The notes beneath the pieces were generated by a model. It was not told the DNA's origin. It did no database searches and saw nothing but the letters and a program-made list of their open reading frames with translations. From contig CM057346.1 in NCBI GenBank assembly GCA_030015575.1, forward strand, positions 115,239,899-115,303,898: a stretch of DNA of 64,000 nucleotides, written 5' to 3'. Each line of letters opens with the position of its first letter. Position 1 is the stretch's first letter. Both the position numbers and the translations under genes were made by a program. Below, piece after piece: positions 30,901 through 40,477 of this stretch. Source of the stretch: Agapanthus africanus. Lineage: Eukaryota; Streptophyta; Magnoliopsida; Asparagales; Amaryllidaceae.

Positions 30901-32213
30901 CTTGCATTAATATTCCTCATCCTGATGCTTTCATGATTGTTGAGACTGATAATTCAAAAGGTACTGACAATTCATTACCAGACTTTTTGAATTTCTTACA
31001 GGAAAAAATGGGTGATCCCAATTCAAAAGTTCGCACTTCAAAGGACTATGAGATGAAAAAATTGACAACAGCAACTTCATCAACGAACAAATTCCATATT
31101 CTCCAAGATTTCCCTGCTCTGACTTACTCATCAGTAGTAGAAAACAAGAAACCCCAAAATTCAACTCCACAAGTTCAAACTCCTCCAAAAGATCAAGACA
31201 GCCCATATTTCACAAAATCTGGTGTTCAACACATCTGCTTGACCACCTTCAAAGAACCTCCCCACTACAACACACTTCAAATCTACACTCATCAATTATT
31301 CCCGCCAAACTCCTATTGGCTGGATGATCCCCTCAAAACTCAACAATTCTATGAGTTGATCTTAGTTGACTCTGGGTCAGCTGAAATCACTCATACTCCT
31401 GATAGAAAAACTCTTTCACTGATTTCTTATTCAAAATGTGTCATAAAGAAGGTTATTCTACCAAATGAATGGTCCAGCATCTGGACTACAAAAGAATTCT
31501 CAATTACTTACGTTCCCAAAGGTTATACATACCAAGACTATCAAATGGCTTGGTTTCGAACCTTATTCTATAGGTCATTCAATCATTCATGGTTCCTTAC
31601 CTTCCATTCAAATTGTGCTGACAATATTCCTATCTGGTTCTATGAATGGTGGCTACGTTTTGGCCCCGTTCCAGACATACTTCCACCTGTTGTTCTAAAG
31701 GCCTTCCAAACTTGGGTCCAAAGAACGGGAGGTGAACATTTCAAAAAAGCTTTCCTATTCCACAAATCCTTCAAAGTCCCATGGATATTTTGTTGGACAT
31801 TTACAGTATTCAAACATTACAACGGTGACTACCCTCTCAGTCTGGGTAGAGAATTCAAAGTCAAATGGTGGACCCGTTACACTCAAGATTACTGCAATGA
31901 GAAGGCAGTGGTGCATTACATTCAAACGGGAAAGAAACTTCAACAAGAAATTCAGCAAATTCCAAAAGAACCAGCAAAACCTGAACCAAAAACTCCTGCA
32001 AAAGAAGTAAAGACTCAGAAGAAGGCAAAAGCAGTCATAGATTACTCCTCAGATTCAGAGAATGATGATATGAAGATTTTTCTGGAGTTCCAAAAATTCA
32101 AAAAATTGCAGAAACAAATGAGAAGCTCAAAATCAAACTCCAAGCATTCATCAGAAGGATCCTCTACTGATCCTATGGGAGGGCCTTGTGCTCAAGACCC
32201 TTTCGAATTGTAA
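27939..32213 (+). pseudogene. Endogenous pararetrovirus block A: capsid, protease, RT, gutted RNase H, C-terminal domain (unit 1)
   Basis: The frame is open from the codon after TGA to TAA 32213, without an early ATG. Numbered from 28011: rest of capsid at about 1-165; basic tail and CX2CX4HX4C knuckle (Cys219-Cys232; 28665-28706); coiled segment at about 372-415; aspartic protease DSGADQS at 481-487; reverse transcriptase at about 680-880 with FDMKSG (Asp770) and YIDD (831-834). RNase H begins (IVETD, Asp980) but jumps within a few residues to its C-terminal end (KGTDNSLPDFL), so its core is gone. About 400 further residues form an aromatic-rich domain (WF.EWW.RFGP) and a Lys/Ser-rich tail. 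There is no integrase, as expected for Caulimoviridae. No product can be complete. Confidence 0.88.
28665..28706 (+). other. Capsid zinc knuckle CX2CX4HX4C
   Basis: CFKCGKKGHIASKC follows a Lys/Arg-rich stretch. This retroviral-type nucleic-acid-binding knuckle is typical of the C-terminal end of caulimovirid capsid proteins. It is present again in the foldback at 33157-33392 and in unit 2. Confidence 0.9.
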
Positions 32214-32276
32214 ATTATAAAAAAAAAAAAAAAAAAAAAATTATGTATATATCTTATCTTATCTTTCTAGTGTTCT

Positions 32277-32455
32277 CTGTAGTGAATGGTAACTACAGCT
32301 AGTCCGGAGCAAACGGCTACCGGTAAAGACTTATCAAATCCGTTTTATCAAAAGGTTTGCTCCTAACCCAAAGGAGTATGGCTCTCAAACAGCCAATTTA
32401 CTGGAGAAGTAATTCTCCACAACAACGTCATATGTAGAACGGTTCAAATCTACAT
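32277..32455 (+). promoter_or_regulatory. Chain of six perfect stem-loops after the viral ORF
   Basis: CTGTAGT/ACTACAG (32277-32298), GGAGCAAAC/GTTTGCTCC (32306-32363), CTCCT/AGGAG (32360-32376), GGCT/AGCC (32380-32394), GGAGAA/TTCTCC (32403-32418) and ATGTAGA/TCTACAT (32432-32455) follow one another. The loop of the second contains GGTAAAGACTTATCAAATCCG, which recurs as GGTAAAGGCATATCAAATCCG at about 32480-32500. The minus-strand copy (about 37280-37460) keeps the arrangement. The function is unknown. Confidence 0.75.
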
Positions 32456-32843
32456 GCTAGCCCAATCTCAAACGGTGGTTGGTAAAGGCATATCAAATCC
32501 GTTAATGACTGCGGATTTGCCAAAAATTCGATTACTAAAGATTCCTCTCAAAAGCAAGAAGACAAAAGATGTCTACTCAAAGATGCCAGAAGACAAAAGA
32601 TGTCTACTCAAAAGATTCCAGCTCAAAGGAAACAAAAGATGTCTACTCAAAGATGACAGCTCAAAAGAAAAAGAAAGATGCTTTCTCAAATAATTGAAGA
32701 CAGACTCAACTATTCAAAAAAGGAAGGACAAGACATCTACTCATATAATTGAAGACAGACTCAACTATTCAAGAAAGGAAAGACAAGACAACACTAAAAG
32801 ATTCGTGCTGATCCAAAGAGCATTCAAGAGGAGCATTCAAGTT

Positions 32844-32851
32844 TATATAAA
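32844..32851 (+). promoter_or_regulatory. Viral TATA box, block A
   Basis: TATATAAA lies within the palindrome GTTTATATAAAC. A purine-rich repeat region lies upstream and an AATAAA (32960) about 115 bp downstream, the arrangement of a caulimovirid full-length-transcript promoter with terminal redundancy. Confidence 0.8.
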
Positions 32852-32959
32852 CGCAACTCATTCATGTAACGAGGCAGAGGTTTTTGGAGAGGTTTTAGAG
32901 AGAGAGTTCACACTTTGTAAACTTTACTCTTTGCTTCTGTATCCAATACTCTCAATTCA

Positions 32960-32965
32960 AATAAA
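32960..32965 (+). terminator. Viral polyadenylation signal AATAAA, block A
   Basis: AATAAAGATCAAAG lies about 110 bp after the TATA box. Pararetroviral transcripts pass this signal once and use it on the second pass around the circular genome. Confidence 0.7.
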
Positions 32966-33027
32966 GATCAAAGCCAGTTCTCATTCCATCTCCTTGTTTA
33001 CTTCGTTTTATGAACCTGACCCCCTTA

Positions 33028-33045
33028 TGGTATCAGAGCCAAGTG
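33028..33045 (+). promoter_or_regulatory. Viral minus-strand primer site (tRNA-Met), block A
   Basis: TGGTATCAGAGCCAAGTG matches the 3' end of plant initiator tRNA-Met for at least 14 bases, as in all Caulimoviridae. It marks position 1 of the viral map. Confidence 0.9.
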
Positions 33046-33156
33046 TTCTAGTAATTCCACTCTTCGTTTACTTCGCTTTGATCTTTGCTTCTTTGCTTCT
33101 GTATCCAGAAGACAAAAGATTGATCTCAGAATAGATTTGCAATCTGTCTTTTAACA

Positions 33157-33392
33157 GAATTCAAATGATTTCAAGTGCTTTAAATGTGGCAAGAAAGGCC
33201 ATATTGCTAGCAAATGTCGAAGCAAAGGAAAAGGAAAGATAAATGAAATCATTGATGGCATTCCTGATATTTTCCTCAATATCAGAAATGCCATCAATGA
33301 TTTCATTTATCTTTCCTTTTCCTTTGCTTCGACATTTGCTAGCAATATGGCCTTTCTTGCCACATTTAAAGCACTTGAAATCATTTGAATTC
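33157..33392. repeat. Foldback palindrome, 115-bp arms, 6-bp loop (unit 1)
   Basis: Left arm 33157-33271 and right arm 33278-33392 are reverse complements with one mismatch, both bounded by GAATTC. The left arm is capsid sequence equivalent to 28646-28760 in plus orientation. The right arm starts the long minus-strand block B. It is the exact point where the viral mosaic changes strand. Confidence 0.95.
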
Positions 33393-34625
33393 TTTTTTCT
33401 ATTAAATCTCCTGAATTTCTTTGGGGAAAAGGAATCTTCTCTATATTCCTTTTTCTTTGAATATCTTTTTTGTGAAAAAGATTTTTGAAGGAATTTTTTC
33501 TTTCTTTTAGTGGAAGGAGCACTGATTCCAGTAATTCCAAACGCTTGACAGAAAGATCCCATTTCTTTCCTCTTACTGCCATATTTAGCTTGGAATTTAA
33601 GCTCTTGGCAAGCTGCAAGGGCTTCTTTCTTGACAAAAGCAAAAAGTTGACCAAAGGTCATTGAAGTGAAATCAATCTGTTCTGTTCCCATTTCCTTTTG
33701 TAAATTAATCATAATCCTTTGGGAAAACAGAGTTGGTAAACCAGTAATGAATTTTTCTTTCCAGAATGGTGCAGGTACTATCTGTTCGTTTAAGAACATG
33801 AGTTAAAAACATGTCTTTGTACCACCTGAAATCACTAAGTGTTGGACACCTAATGTTAGTAAGGAATATCTTTGAAGAAGCTAATTCTTCCTGAGGATTT
33901 CCTACAAAGTGCATAGCTATGGTAACTATGAGGAAATCACTTGAATCGTTTTGGGGTAGTAATTCTCCTTGGGCATTTTCTACGTCTATAGTATGCTCAA
34001 GAATTGCTGTTTTGTCTTGCAAGGTCAAAGCATTGTCCTCACCAATACTTTAACTGTCCAGTAAAACCAGTTATGAATAAACTCGCAATATCTTGTTCAG
34101 AACATCTTTTCATTTTGTATGCTAATTTGGCCATACCTATTTCTTGTAATGTGTTGAGTATTTCATACTCACTTTTTCCATCAATATTCCATTCATATAT
34201 GGAATTTCCATCATAATCTTTCGTATGGAATTTTGCTCTTTCTTCATACATAATGTCAGGAGGAGTAGGTCGTGGATAGTAGTCTTTAGTCTACTATTGT
34301 TCCAATTTCTATGAGTTTTATTGAAATTATTTTGGCTTCTTTCCTCTTTCAATTTTATTAATATCCTGATTAGAGTTATTTTGTAAGATATCTTTTTCAA
34401 CATTATTGATTTTTTGAATTACAGAGTGTCAGAGAATCAGATTTTAATGAGGAATTTGAGTTGTCAGAGAATCTGATTTTAATGAGAATTTGAAGAATCC
34501 GATTCTTCGTTATCTTCTATAGTATCAATATTATTGATTTTTGAAGGACCAGGTTCTTGTTAATTGAATCAAGTGTTTGATTTAGTTTAGATAATAATGA
34601 CTCGTTCTCAAACGTGAGCTTATTT
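33278..34625 (-). pseudogene. Block B: capsid part with zinc knuckle, several frameshifts (unit 1)
   Basis: This is the minus-strand copy of the capsid region of block A: knuckle CFKCGKKGHIASKC, then (going upstream) the FTGQLKYWW core and the acidic Ser region. The frame is broken near 33770, 34040, 34295, 34440-34490, 34550 and 34640 by small indels. At the site of block A's TGA this copy has no stop. Unit 2 carries a different set of indels in the same block, so some are sequence errors. It is a non-functional fragment; protease and polymerase are absent downstream. Confidence 0.85.
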
Positions 34626-36263
34626 CTAAGGCTCTAGGAATACTTCTTGTTGAAAATGTGGTAAAGAGGTACTGTGAGGAATGTTGAACTTGTTGGTTTT
34701 GAAATAGCCTTGATGTCGGTAGATAAGGAATCTATTTGTGCTGAAATCGTGTGTAAAACTTGATACTTGATTGGAATAGTTATTCTGGTGATATAATTTC
34801 TTGATATCATCCAGATTAACTTGATCATTTCCTCTAGGGTCAATACTTTCACGACCCTTTTTGAAAGGTGTAGCTATGACTTCTCCTTCTTTGGAATGGA
34901 GTTTCAAGGTCTGTAAGGGAGGAGTGATGGCAGAAATAATAGTGCCATCTTGAAGTTGCCATTTCTTGTACAAACTTGTTTGTACATTAATAGTAGATTT
35001 TTTGAATGGTTCAGAAATTTCATTTTTTGTAAAATAGAAGTCTAACCAGCTTTCAAAATGAAAGGGAGCATGATATTTTTGAATGTCTTTTATCCATTGA
35101 AGTCGAATCTTAGCTTGACAGTAAGCATCAAGCTTAGAATACCATGTGTAGTATTCCGATTCTTCTTTGAAATCTTTTTCTAGTTCTTCGATATCAATCT
35201 TAACACCAAGTTTAGTGATAACATTAATACCGTGGAATTCTCCATGCATCTGACTGGAATTAGGAGAATTATTAGGAGAAAAATTGAGTTCATTTGAAAT
35301 GTCAGGTATAGGTGTTTGATTGTGAATCCTTATTGAAGGATCTTCTTGAAGAGAGGGAGTTTCTACTATGAAAGATCTAGATTCTCTAAATGAATTTCTA
35401 GGAATAGAGTAGGGCCTGATGGATCTCCTATTTTCATTGAGTGAGTTGAAACGAACCAGGACTGTACCATCTTGTTCTTCAACTATCTCTTGAATTTCTG
35501 TTCTTTCGAGATTTCTTGGTCTCTGAGGAACATCTATTTGAAAGGCTTCTGGAATGGTAATTTCATTCCATTTCAGGCGTTTAGGGACAAAGGTCTTTGA
35601 ATAGTCAGCATCAATTTGTAATAGTATTGTCTCATCGGTAAAGTTATTAATTAATTTGCATTTGGGATTAATAGCAGAACTCATTAATCTAAAGTAAATG
35701 CGATAAATAATTACAAATTGTTCTGCAAGTTTTTCAAATTCTTCTCCTTGCAGATGAACATCGAGAATTAAGGAATTCATAATTAAAGGATCAGTTAATG
35801 AAACTGGAAAATTAGGAATACAATTGAAATAAATAGGACCATTACAAATATTAGTTTGAATCATACTTAAAATTGACGATTTGTATCTTCGCAAACGTTT
35901 ATCACGTAAAGCCATGTAAACAGGAATGTCTATACCAATATGAGCAAGTGGTTTGACTGCTACTTGAATCATACCAAAATGAATATAACGAAATCCTTTC
36001 TCTAAATATTTTCGTATAGAAATATGAGATAAAAGAGGAATTGATTGAAACTTATTTTGAATGTTTAAAGTCTCTTCATGAATTTTTACGCTAAAAGCGC
36101 TTTTGAAATCAAAAGTACCAATTTTGTAAATATTTTCTATATTTTCATTAGGAAGAGTCCAGTTTGAAAAGTCCTCATTAATCATCTCTTCTTTGCTTTG
36201 TATTATGTGTCCTGAATTACTTCCAGAACCAGAGAAAAGTTTTCTAATAAAACCAGCCATCAT
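34626..36263 (-). pseudogene. Block B: movement protein with natural N-terminus (unit 1)
   Basis: 545 codons from the ATG at 36263 (a TTG-led frame extends to 36272). The start MMAGFIRKLFSGSG differs from block A's, whose 5' end is scrambled. The 30K-type core (IHFGMIQV, GIDIPVYMALRD) is intact and nearly identical to block A. The frame shifts near 34640 after a coiled segment and so loses the rest of the polyprotein. Upstream on the minus strand lie about 190 bp of leader and the tRNA-Met primer site, the natural viral order. A truncated movement protein could in principle be made if the nearby promoter is active. Confidence 0.85.
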
Positions 36264-36454
36264 CAATAGCAATTTTATGAACTAAACACAGATCATACCT
36301 TGACCGGGAACAACGGGAACACTCCACCGGGAACACCACGCTCTCTTCGGGCTTACCAACGGATTCACGAGCTTACCAACGTCTTACCAACGCTCAGGAT
36401 ACTCACTATGAATAGGTCACTTGTTGCTCTCAACGAAGAGTGGAATTACTAGAA

Positions 36455-36472
36455 CACTTGGCTCTGATACCA
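36455..36472 (-). promoter_or_regulatory. Viral primer site (tRNA-Met), block B
   Basis: On the minus strand TGGTATCAGAGCCAAGTG, identical to the block A site, lies about 190 bp before the movement-protein ATG. Confidence 0.9.
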
Positions 36473-36665
36473 TAAGGGGGTCAGGATCATAAAACTGAGT
36501 AAACCAGAGGATGGAATGAGAACTGGCTTTGATCTTTATTTGAATTGAAAGGAATTGGATACAGAAGCAAAGAGTAGAAATCACAAAGTTTACAACACTC
36601 TGATCTCTCTCTCTGAAACCTTTCCAAAAAAATAAACCTCTCCCTAGTTACATGAATGAACCTAG

Positions 36666-36673
36666 TTTATATA
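36666..36673 (-). promoter_or_regulatory. Viral TATA box, block B
   Basis: On the minus strand TATATAAA lies about 195 bp before the primer site, in a CAAGTC-TATATAAACTAGG context that differs from the block A flanks. Confidence 0.75.
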
Positions 36674-37505
36674 GACTTGAATCCGTTTGAATGAGCACGA
36701 ATCTTTTGAGTGGATGTCTTGTCTTGCATTTTGAAAAGCTGAGTGGCCATTTGCCTTAGCTGTCTTCCATTATTTGAGTGGCCTTCTTGTCTTCTTCTTT
36801 TGCAGAAAGAATCTTATGAATTGGTGTCTTATCTTGTCTCGTCTTCTTTGTAGAAAGCATCTTTTGAATAGGCATCTTTTTCTTTTGAGCTGGCGTCTTT
36901 GAGTGGTCATCTTTTGCTTTTGAGAGGAATCTTTTCTTTTGAGCTTGTCCTTTCTTTTGAGTAGGCACCTTTTGTTCTTTGTCTTTCTTTGAGAAAGCAT
37001 CTTTGAGTAGACAACTTTACTTTTGAGCTGGCATCTTTGAGTAGACATGTTTTGTTTTCTGGCATCTTTGAGTGGACATCTTTCGTCTTCTTTTGGCATG
37101 AGTGGACATCTTTCGTCTTCTTCTGGCATCTTTGATTAGACATCTTTTGTTTTCTTTTGAGCTGTTCTTGTTTTTTAGAGGAATCTTTAGTAATCGAATT
37201 TTGGGCAAATCCGCAGCCATTAACGGATTTAATATGCCTTTACCAATCACCGCTTGAGATTGGGCTAGTATGTAGATTTGAACCGTTCTACATATGACGT
37301 TGTTGTGGAGAATTACTTCTCCAGTAAATTGGCTGTTTTAAGAGCCATACTCCTTTGGGTTAGGAGCAAACTTTTTTTCAAAAACGGATTTGATAAGTCT
37401 TTACCGGTAGCCGTTTGCTCCGGACTAGCTGTAGTCACCATTCACTACAGAGAAGAGAACACTAGAAAGATAAGATAATATACATTTTTTTTTTTATTTT
37501 TTTTT

Positions 37506-38274
37506 TTACAATTCGAAAGGGTCTTGAGCACAAGGCCCTCCCATAGGATCAGTAGAGGATCCTTCTGAGGAATGCTTGGAGTTTGATTTTGAGCTTCTCA
37601 TTTGTTTCTGCATTTTTTTGAATTTTTGGAACTCTAGAAAAATCTTCATATCATCATTCTCTGAATCTGAGGAGTTGAAATCTATGACTGCTTTTGCCTT
37701 CTTTTGAGTCTTCACTTCTTTTGCAGGAGTTTTTGGTTCAGGTTTTGCTGGTTCTTTTGGAATTTGCTGAATTTCTTGTTGAAGTTTCTTCCCTGTTTGA
37801 ATGTAATGTATTACTGCCTTCTCATTGCAGTAATCTTGAGTGTAACGGGTCCACCATTTGACTTTGAATTCTCTACCCAGACTGAGAGGGTAGTCATCGT
37901 TGTAATGTTTGAATAATGTAAATGTCCAACAAAATATCCATAGGACTTTGAAGGATTTGTGGAATAGGAAAGCTTTTTTGAAATGTTCACCTCCCGTTCT
38001 TTGGACCCAAGTTTGGAAGGCCTTTAGAACAACAGGTGGAAGTATGTCTGGAACGGGGCCAAAACGTAGCCACCATTCATAGAACCAGATAGGAATATTG
38101 TCAGCACAATTTGAATGGAAGGTAAGGAACCATGAATGATTGAATGACCTATAGAATAAGGTTCGAAACCAAGCCATTTGATAGTCTTGGTATGTATAAC
38201 CTTTGGGAACGTAAGTAATTGAGAATTCTTTTGTAGTCCAGATGCTGGACCATTCATTTGGTAGAATAAACCAG
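37506..38274 (-). pseudogene. Block C: C-terminal domain fragment (unit 1)
   Basis: This is the minus-strand copy of the last 256 codons of the viral frame (from ILPNEWSSIW to the stop at 37506), with the aromatic WF.EWW.RFGP segment and the Lys/Ser-rich tail. It is joined in frame to antisense intergenic sequence, so an open frame happens to run up to 38546 (TTG). That extension is not viral protein. A few residues differ from block A (for example TFTLFKHYND for TFTVFKHYNG). Confidence 0.85.
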
Positions 38275-39290
38275 AGGATGGAATGAGAACTGGCTTTGAT
38301 CTTTATTTGAATTGAGAGTATTGGATACAGAAGCAAAGAGTAAAGTTTACAAAGTGTGAACTCTCTCTCTAAAACCTCTCCAAAAACCTCTGCCTCGTTA
38401 CATGAATGAGTTGCGTTTATATAAACTTGAATGCTCCTCTTGAATGCTCTTTGGATCAGCACGAATCTTTTAGTGTTGTCTAGCCCAATCTCAAACGGTG
38501 GTTGGTAAAGGCATATCAAATCCGTTAATGGCTGCGGATTTGCCAAAAATTCGATTACTAAAGATTCCTCTCAAAAGCAAGAAGACAAAAGATGTCTACT
38601 CAAAAGATGCCAGAAGACAAAAGATGTCTACTCAAAAGATTCCAGCTCAAAAGGAAACAAAAGATGTCTACTCAAAGATGACAGCTCAAAAGAAAAAGAA
38701 AGATGCTTTCTCAAATAATTGAAGACAGACTCAACTATTCAAAAAAGGAAGGACAAGACATCTACTCATATAATTGAAGACAGACTCAACTATTCAAGAA
38801 AGGAAAGACAAGACAACACTAAAAGATTCGTGCTGATCCAAAGAGCATTCAAGAGGAGCATTCAAGTTTATATAAACGCAACTCATTCATGTAACGAGGC
38901 AGAGGTTTTTGGAGAGGTTTTAGAGAGAGAGTTCACACTTTGTAAACTTTACATTCCAGCTCAAAAGGAAACAAAAGATGTCTACTCAAAGATGACAGCT
39001 CAAAAGAAAAAGAAAGATGCTTTCTCAAATAATTGAAGACAGACTCAACTATTCAAAAAAGGAAGGACAAGACATCTACTCATATAATTGAAGACAGACT
39101 CAACTATTCAAGAAAGGAAAGACAAGACAACACTAAAAGATTCGTGCTGATCCAAAGAGCATTCAAGAGGAGCATTCAAGTTTATATAAACGCAACTCAT
39201 TCATGTAACGAGGCAGAGGTTTTTGGAGAGGTTTTAGAGAGAGAGTTCACACTTTGTAAACTTTACTCTTTGCTTCTGTATCATTAAGGG
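38275..39290. promoter_or_regulatory. Block D: head-to-head viral intergenic fragments with a tandem duplication (unit 1)
   Basis: 38275-38480 is intergenic sequence in minus orientation with a TATA box at 38416-38423. At about 38480 the strand flips, and 38481-38953 is plus-oriented with TATATAAA at 38869. The segment 38645-38953 is then repeated at 38955-39262 with a second TATATAAA at 39183. The result is a bidirectional promoter arrangement: leftward into block C, rightward into block E. Frames of 105 and 84 codons here are repeat by-products. Confidence 0.8.
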
Positions 39291-39324
39291 GGTAAATTCT
39301 GATACAAAACAATTCATCTTTGAT

Positions 39325-40191
39325 ATGATTCAACAATTACCTGATCCTATCAAACAAAAGAAACTTTTTGAAAGATTAAAATCTTTAATTCTGCAAGAAG
39401 ATGAGAAGTTTAATATCATTCAACCTTTCAGTATATCAAAAGTTTTTGAAAAGTATCCTATGAATCAAACCTCTGGTATTAAGTCCATCTCTACCAGAGA
39501 ATTGCAAACGGAGATTCATATTCTAAAAGAAGAAGTCAAGTCTTTAAGACAGACTACTAACAATATAGAGATGAAGAATATCTCTTTAGAAGCTCATATT
39601 GCAATTATTCAATCTAGACTTTCCAAAGGAAAAGAAATCTATCAAGAAGAAGAAGAAGAAGAAACACTTATTCCTCCACAAGAAATAAATATTACCCCTA
39701 CTCAACCTTCAACTTCTCAATTCATTTCTACGATTGAGAAATTCCAATTTCAAAAGTGGTTAGTTCATCTAACTATTTCTATAGGAAACTTCAAACAAAC
39801 CTTTGTTGCAATGTTAGACAGTGGTGCAGATCAAAGCTGCATCAGAGATGGTCTAATACCAACAAAATATTATAGTTTTACTAATGAAGTCCTTATAGCA
39901 GCCAACAACTCCCCTCTTCGAATCAAAGGAAAGTTGACAAAGACCGAAATATGTAATCAAAATTACTGCTTTAAACATCAGTTTATTGTAGTAGAAAATC
40001 TCAACACTGATATCATCTTAGGCACTCCATTCCTTACTCAAATTTACCCTTTTGTTGTTGATCACAAAGGTATCAGCACTAACATTATGGGTAATACTAT
40101 ACATTTCATATTCTTGATTCCTGTTCGACAAAAGGAGTTAAATGCTTTGCAAAATAACTCAATAAAAGGAAATGGGAACAGAACAGATTGA
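39325..40191 (+). pseudogene. Block E: protease fragment (unit 1)
   Basis: 288-codon frame from ATG 39325. It equals block A from DMIQQLPDPIKQK to the end of the protease (DSGADQS present, ILGTPFL near the end), then is cut at LQNNSI and joined to block F, which adds a few foreign codons. Several residues differ from block A (QEEEEEE for VEEEEEE, KHQFIVV for KYQFIVV), so it derives from a different viral copy. It sits downstream of the duplicated TATA boxes of block D. No polymerase follows. Confidence 0.85.
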
Positions 40192-40477
40192 TTTCACTTC
40201 AATGACCTTTGGTCAACTCTTTGCTTTTGTCAAAAAAGAAGCCCTTGCAGCTTGCCAAGAACTCAAATTCCAGGCTAAATATGGCAGTAAGAGAAAAGAA
40301 ATGGGATCTTTCTGTCAAGCTTTTGGAATTACTGGAATCAGTGCTCCTTCCACTGAAAGAAAGAAAAAATTCCTTCAAAGATCCTTTTCACAAAAAAGAT
40401 ATTCTAAGAAAAAGGAATATAAGGATGATTCCTTTTATTCCTTGAATGCTCCTCTTGAATGTAAGGAATATCTTTGA
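40172..40477 (+). pseudogene. Block F: capsid C-terminal fragment (unit 1)
   Basis: 101-codon frame from ATG 40172. Codons 1-87 equal the capsid segment MGTEQIDFTSMTFGQLF to the Lys-rich SKKKEY stretch, just before the zinc knuckle, which is missing. The last codons read through a scrap of intergenic sequence (CTTGAATGCTCCTCTTGAATG) into antisense block G. In the virus this piece lies upstream of the block E sequence, so the order is shuffled. Confidence 0.8.

Larger units (their letters stand above)
32214..33110 (+). promoter_or_regulatory. Viral intergenic region of block A
   Basis: This is the non-coding part of the viral genome after the last stop. In order it holds a poly-A tract (about 32218-32240), a chain of stem-loops (32277-32455), purine-rich AAAGATGTCTACTCAAA repeats (about 32565-32690), a duplicated GAAGACAGACTCAACTATTC word (32695-32772), a TATA box (32844), AATAAA (32960) and a tRNA-Met primer site (33028). 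Frames across it are low-complexity by-products. The end (33055-33110) is patched from other pieces of the same region. Confidence 0.85.
36264..37500 (-). promoter_or_regulatory. Viral intergenic region of block B, a divergent variant
   Basis: On the minus strand it holds the poly-A/T tract (about 37481-37504), the stem-loop chain (about 37280-37460), purine-rich AAAGATG-type repeats (about 36770-37170), a TATA box (36666-36673), the tRNA-Met primer site (36455-36472) and the leader to the movement-protein ATG. The purine repeats and the stretch around the TATA box differ clearly from block A, so this comes from another viral variant. Frames inside it are low-complexity by-products. Confidence 0.8.

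Noticed and set aside
25482..32213. Intact, potentially inducible endogenous virus
   Set aside because: The capsid has a TGA, the RNase H core is missing, the 5' leader is scrambled and the other blocks are fragments. No unit is complete as written.
33028..33045. Possible LTR retrotransposon because of the TGGTATCAGAGCC primer site next to viral RT
   Set aside because: There are no LTRs flanking block A, no integrase, and a 30K-type movement protein is present, so it is a caulimovirid.
32454..33134. Several Lys-rich frames in viral intergenic regions (also 36756-37250, 38498-39287, 51069-51557, 55357-55830, 57295-57669)
   Set aside because: They are by-products of purine-rich AAAGATGTCTACTC-type repeats, recur with the repeat period, lack domains and cross the TATA box.
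38506..38546. 346-codon minus-strand frame 37506-38546 as one protein
   Set aside because: Only the part below 38275 is viral protein sequence. The rest is antisense intergenic DNA joined by chance in frame, starting at TTG.
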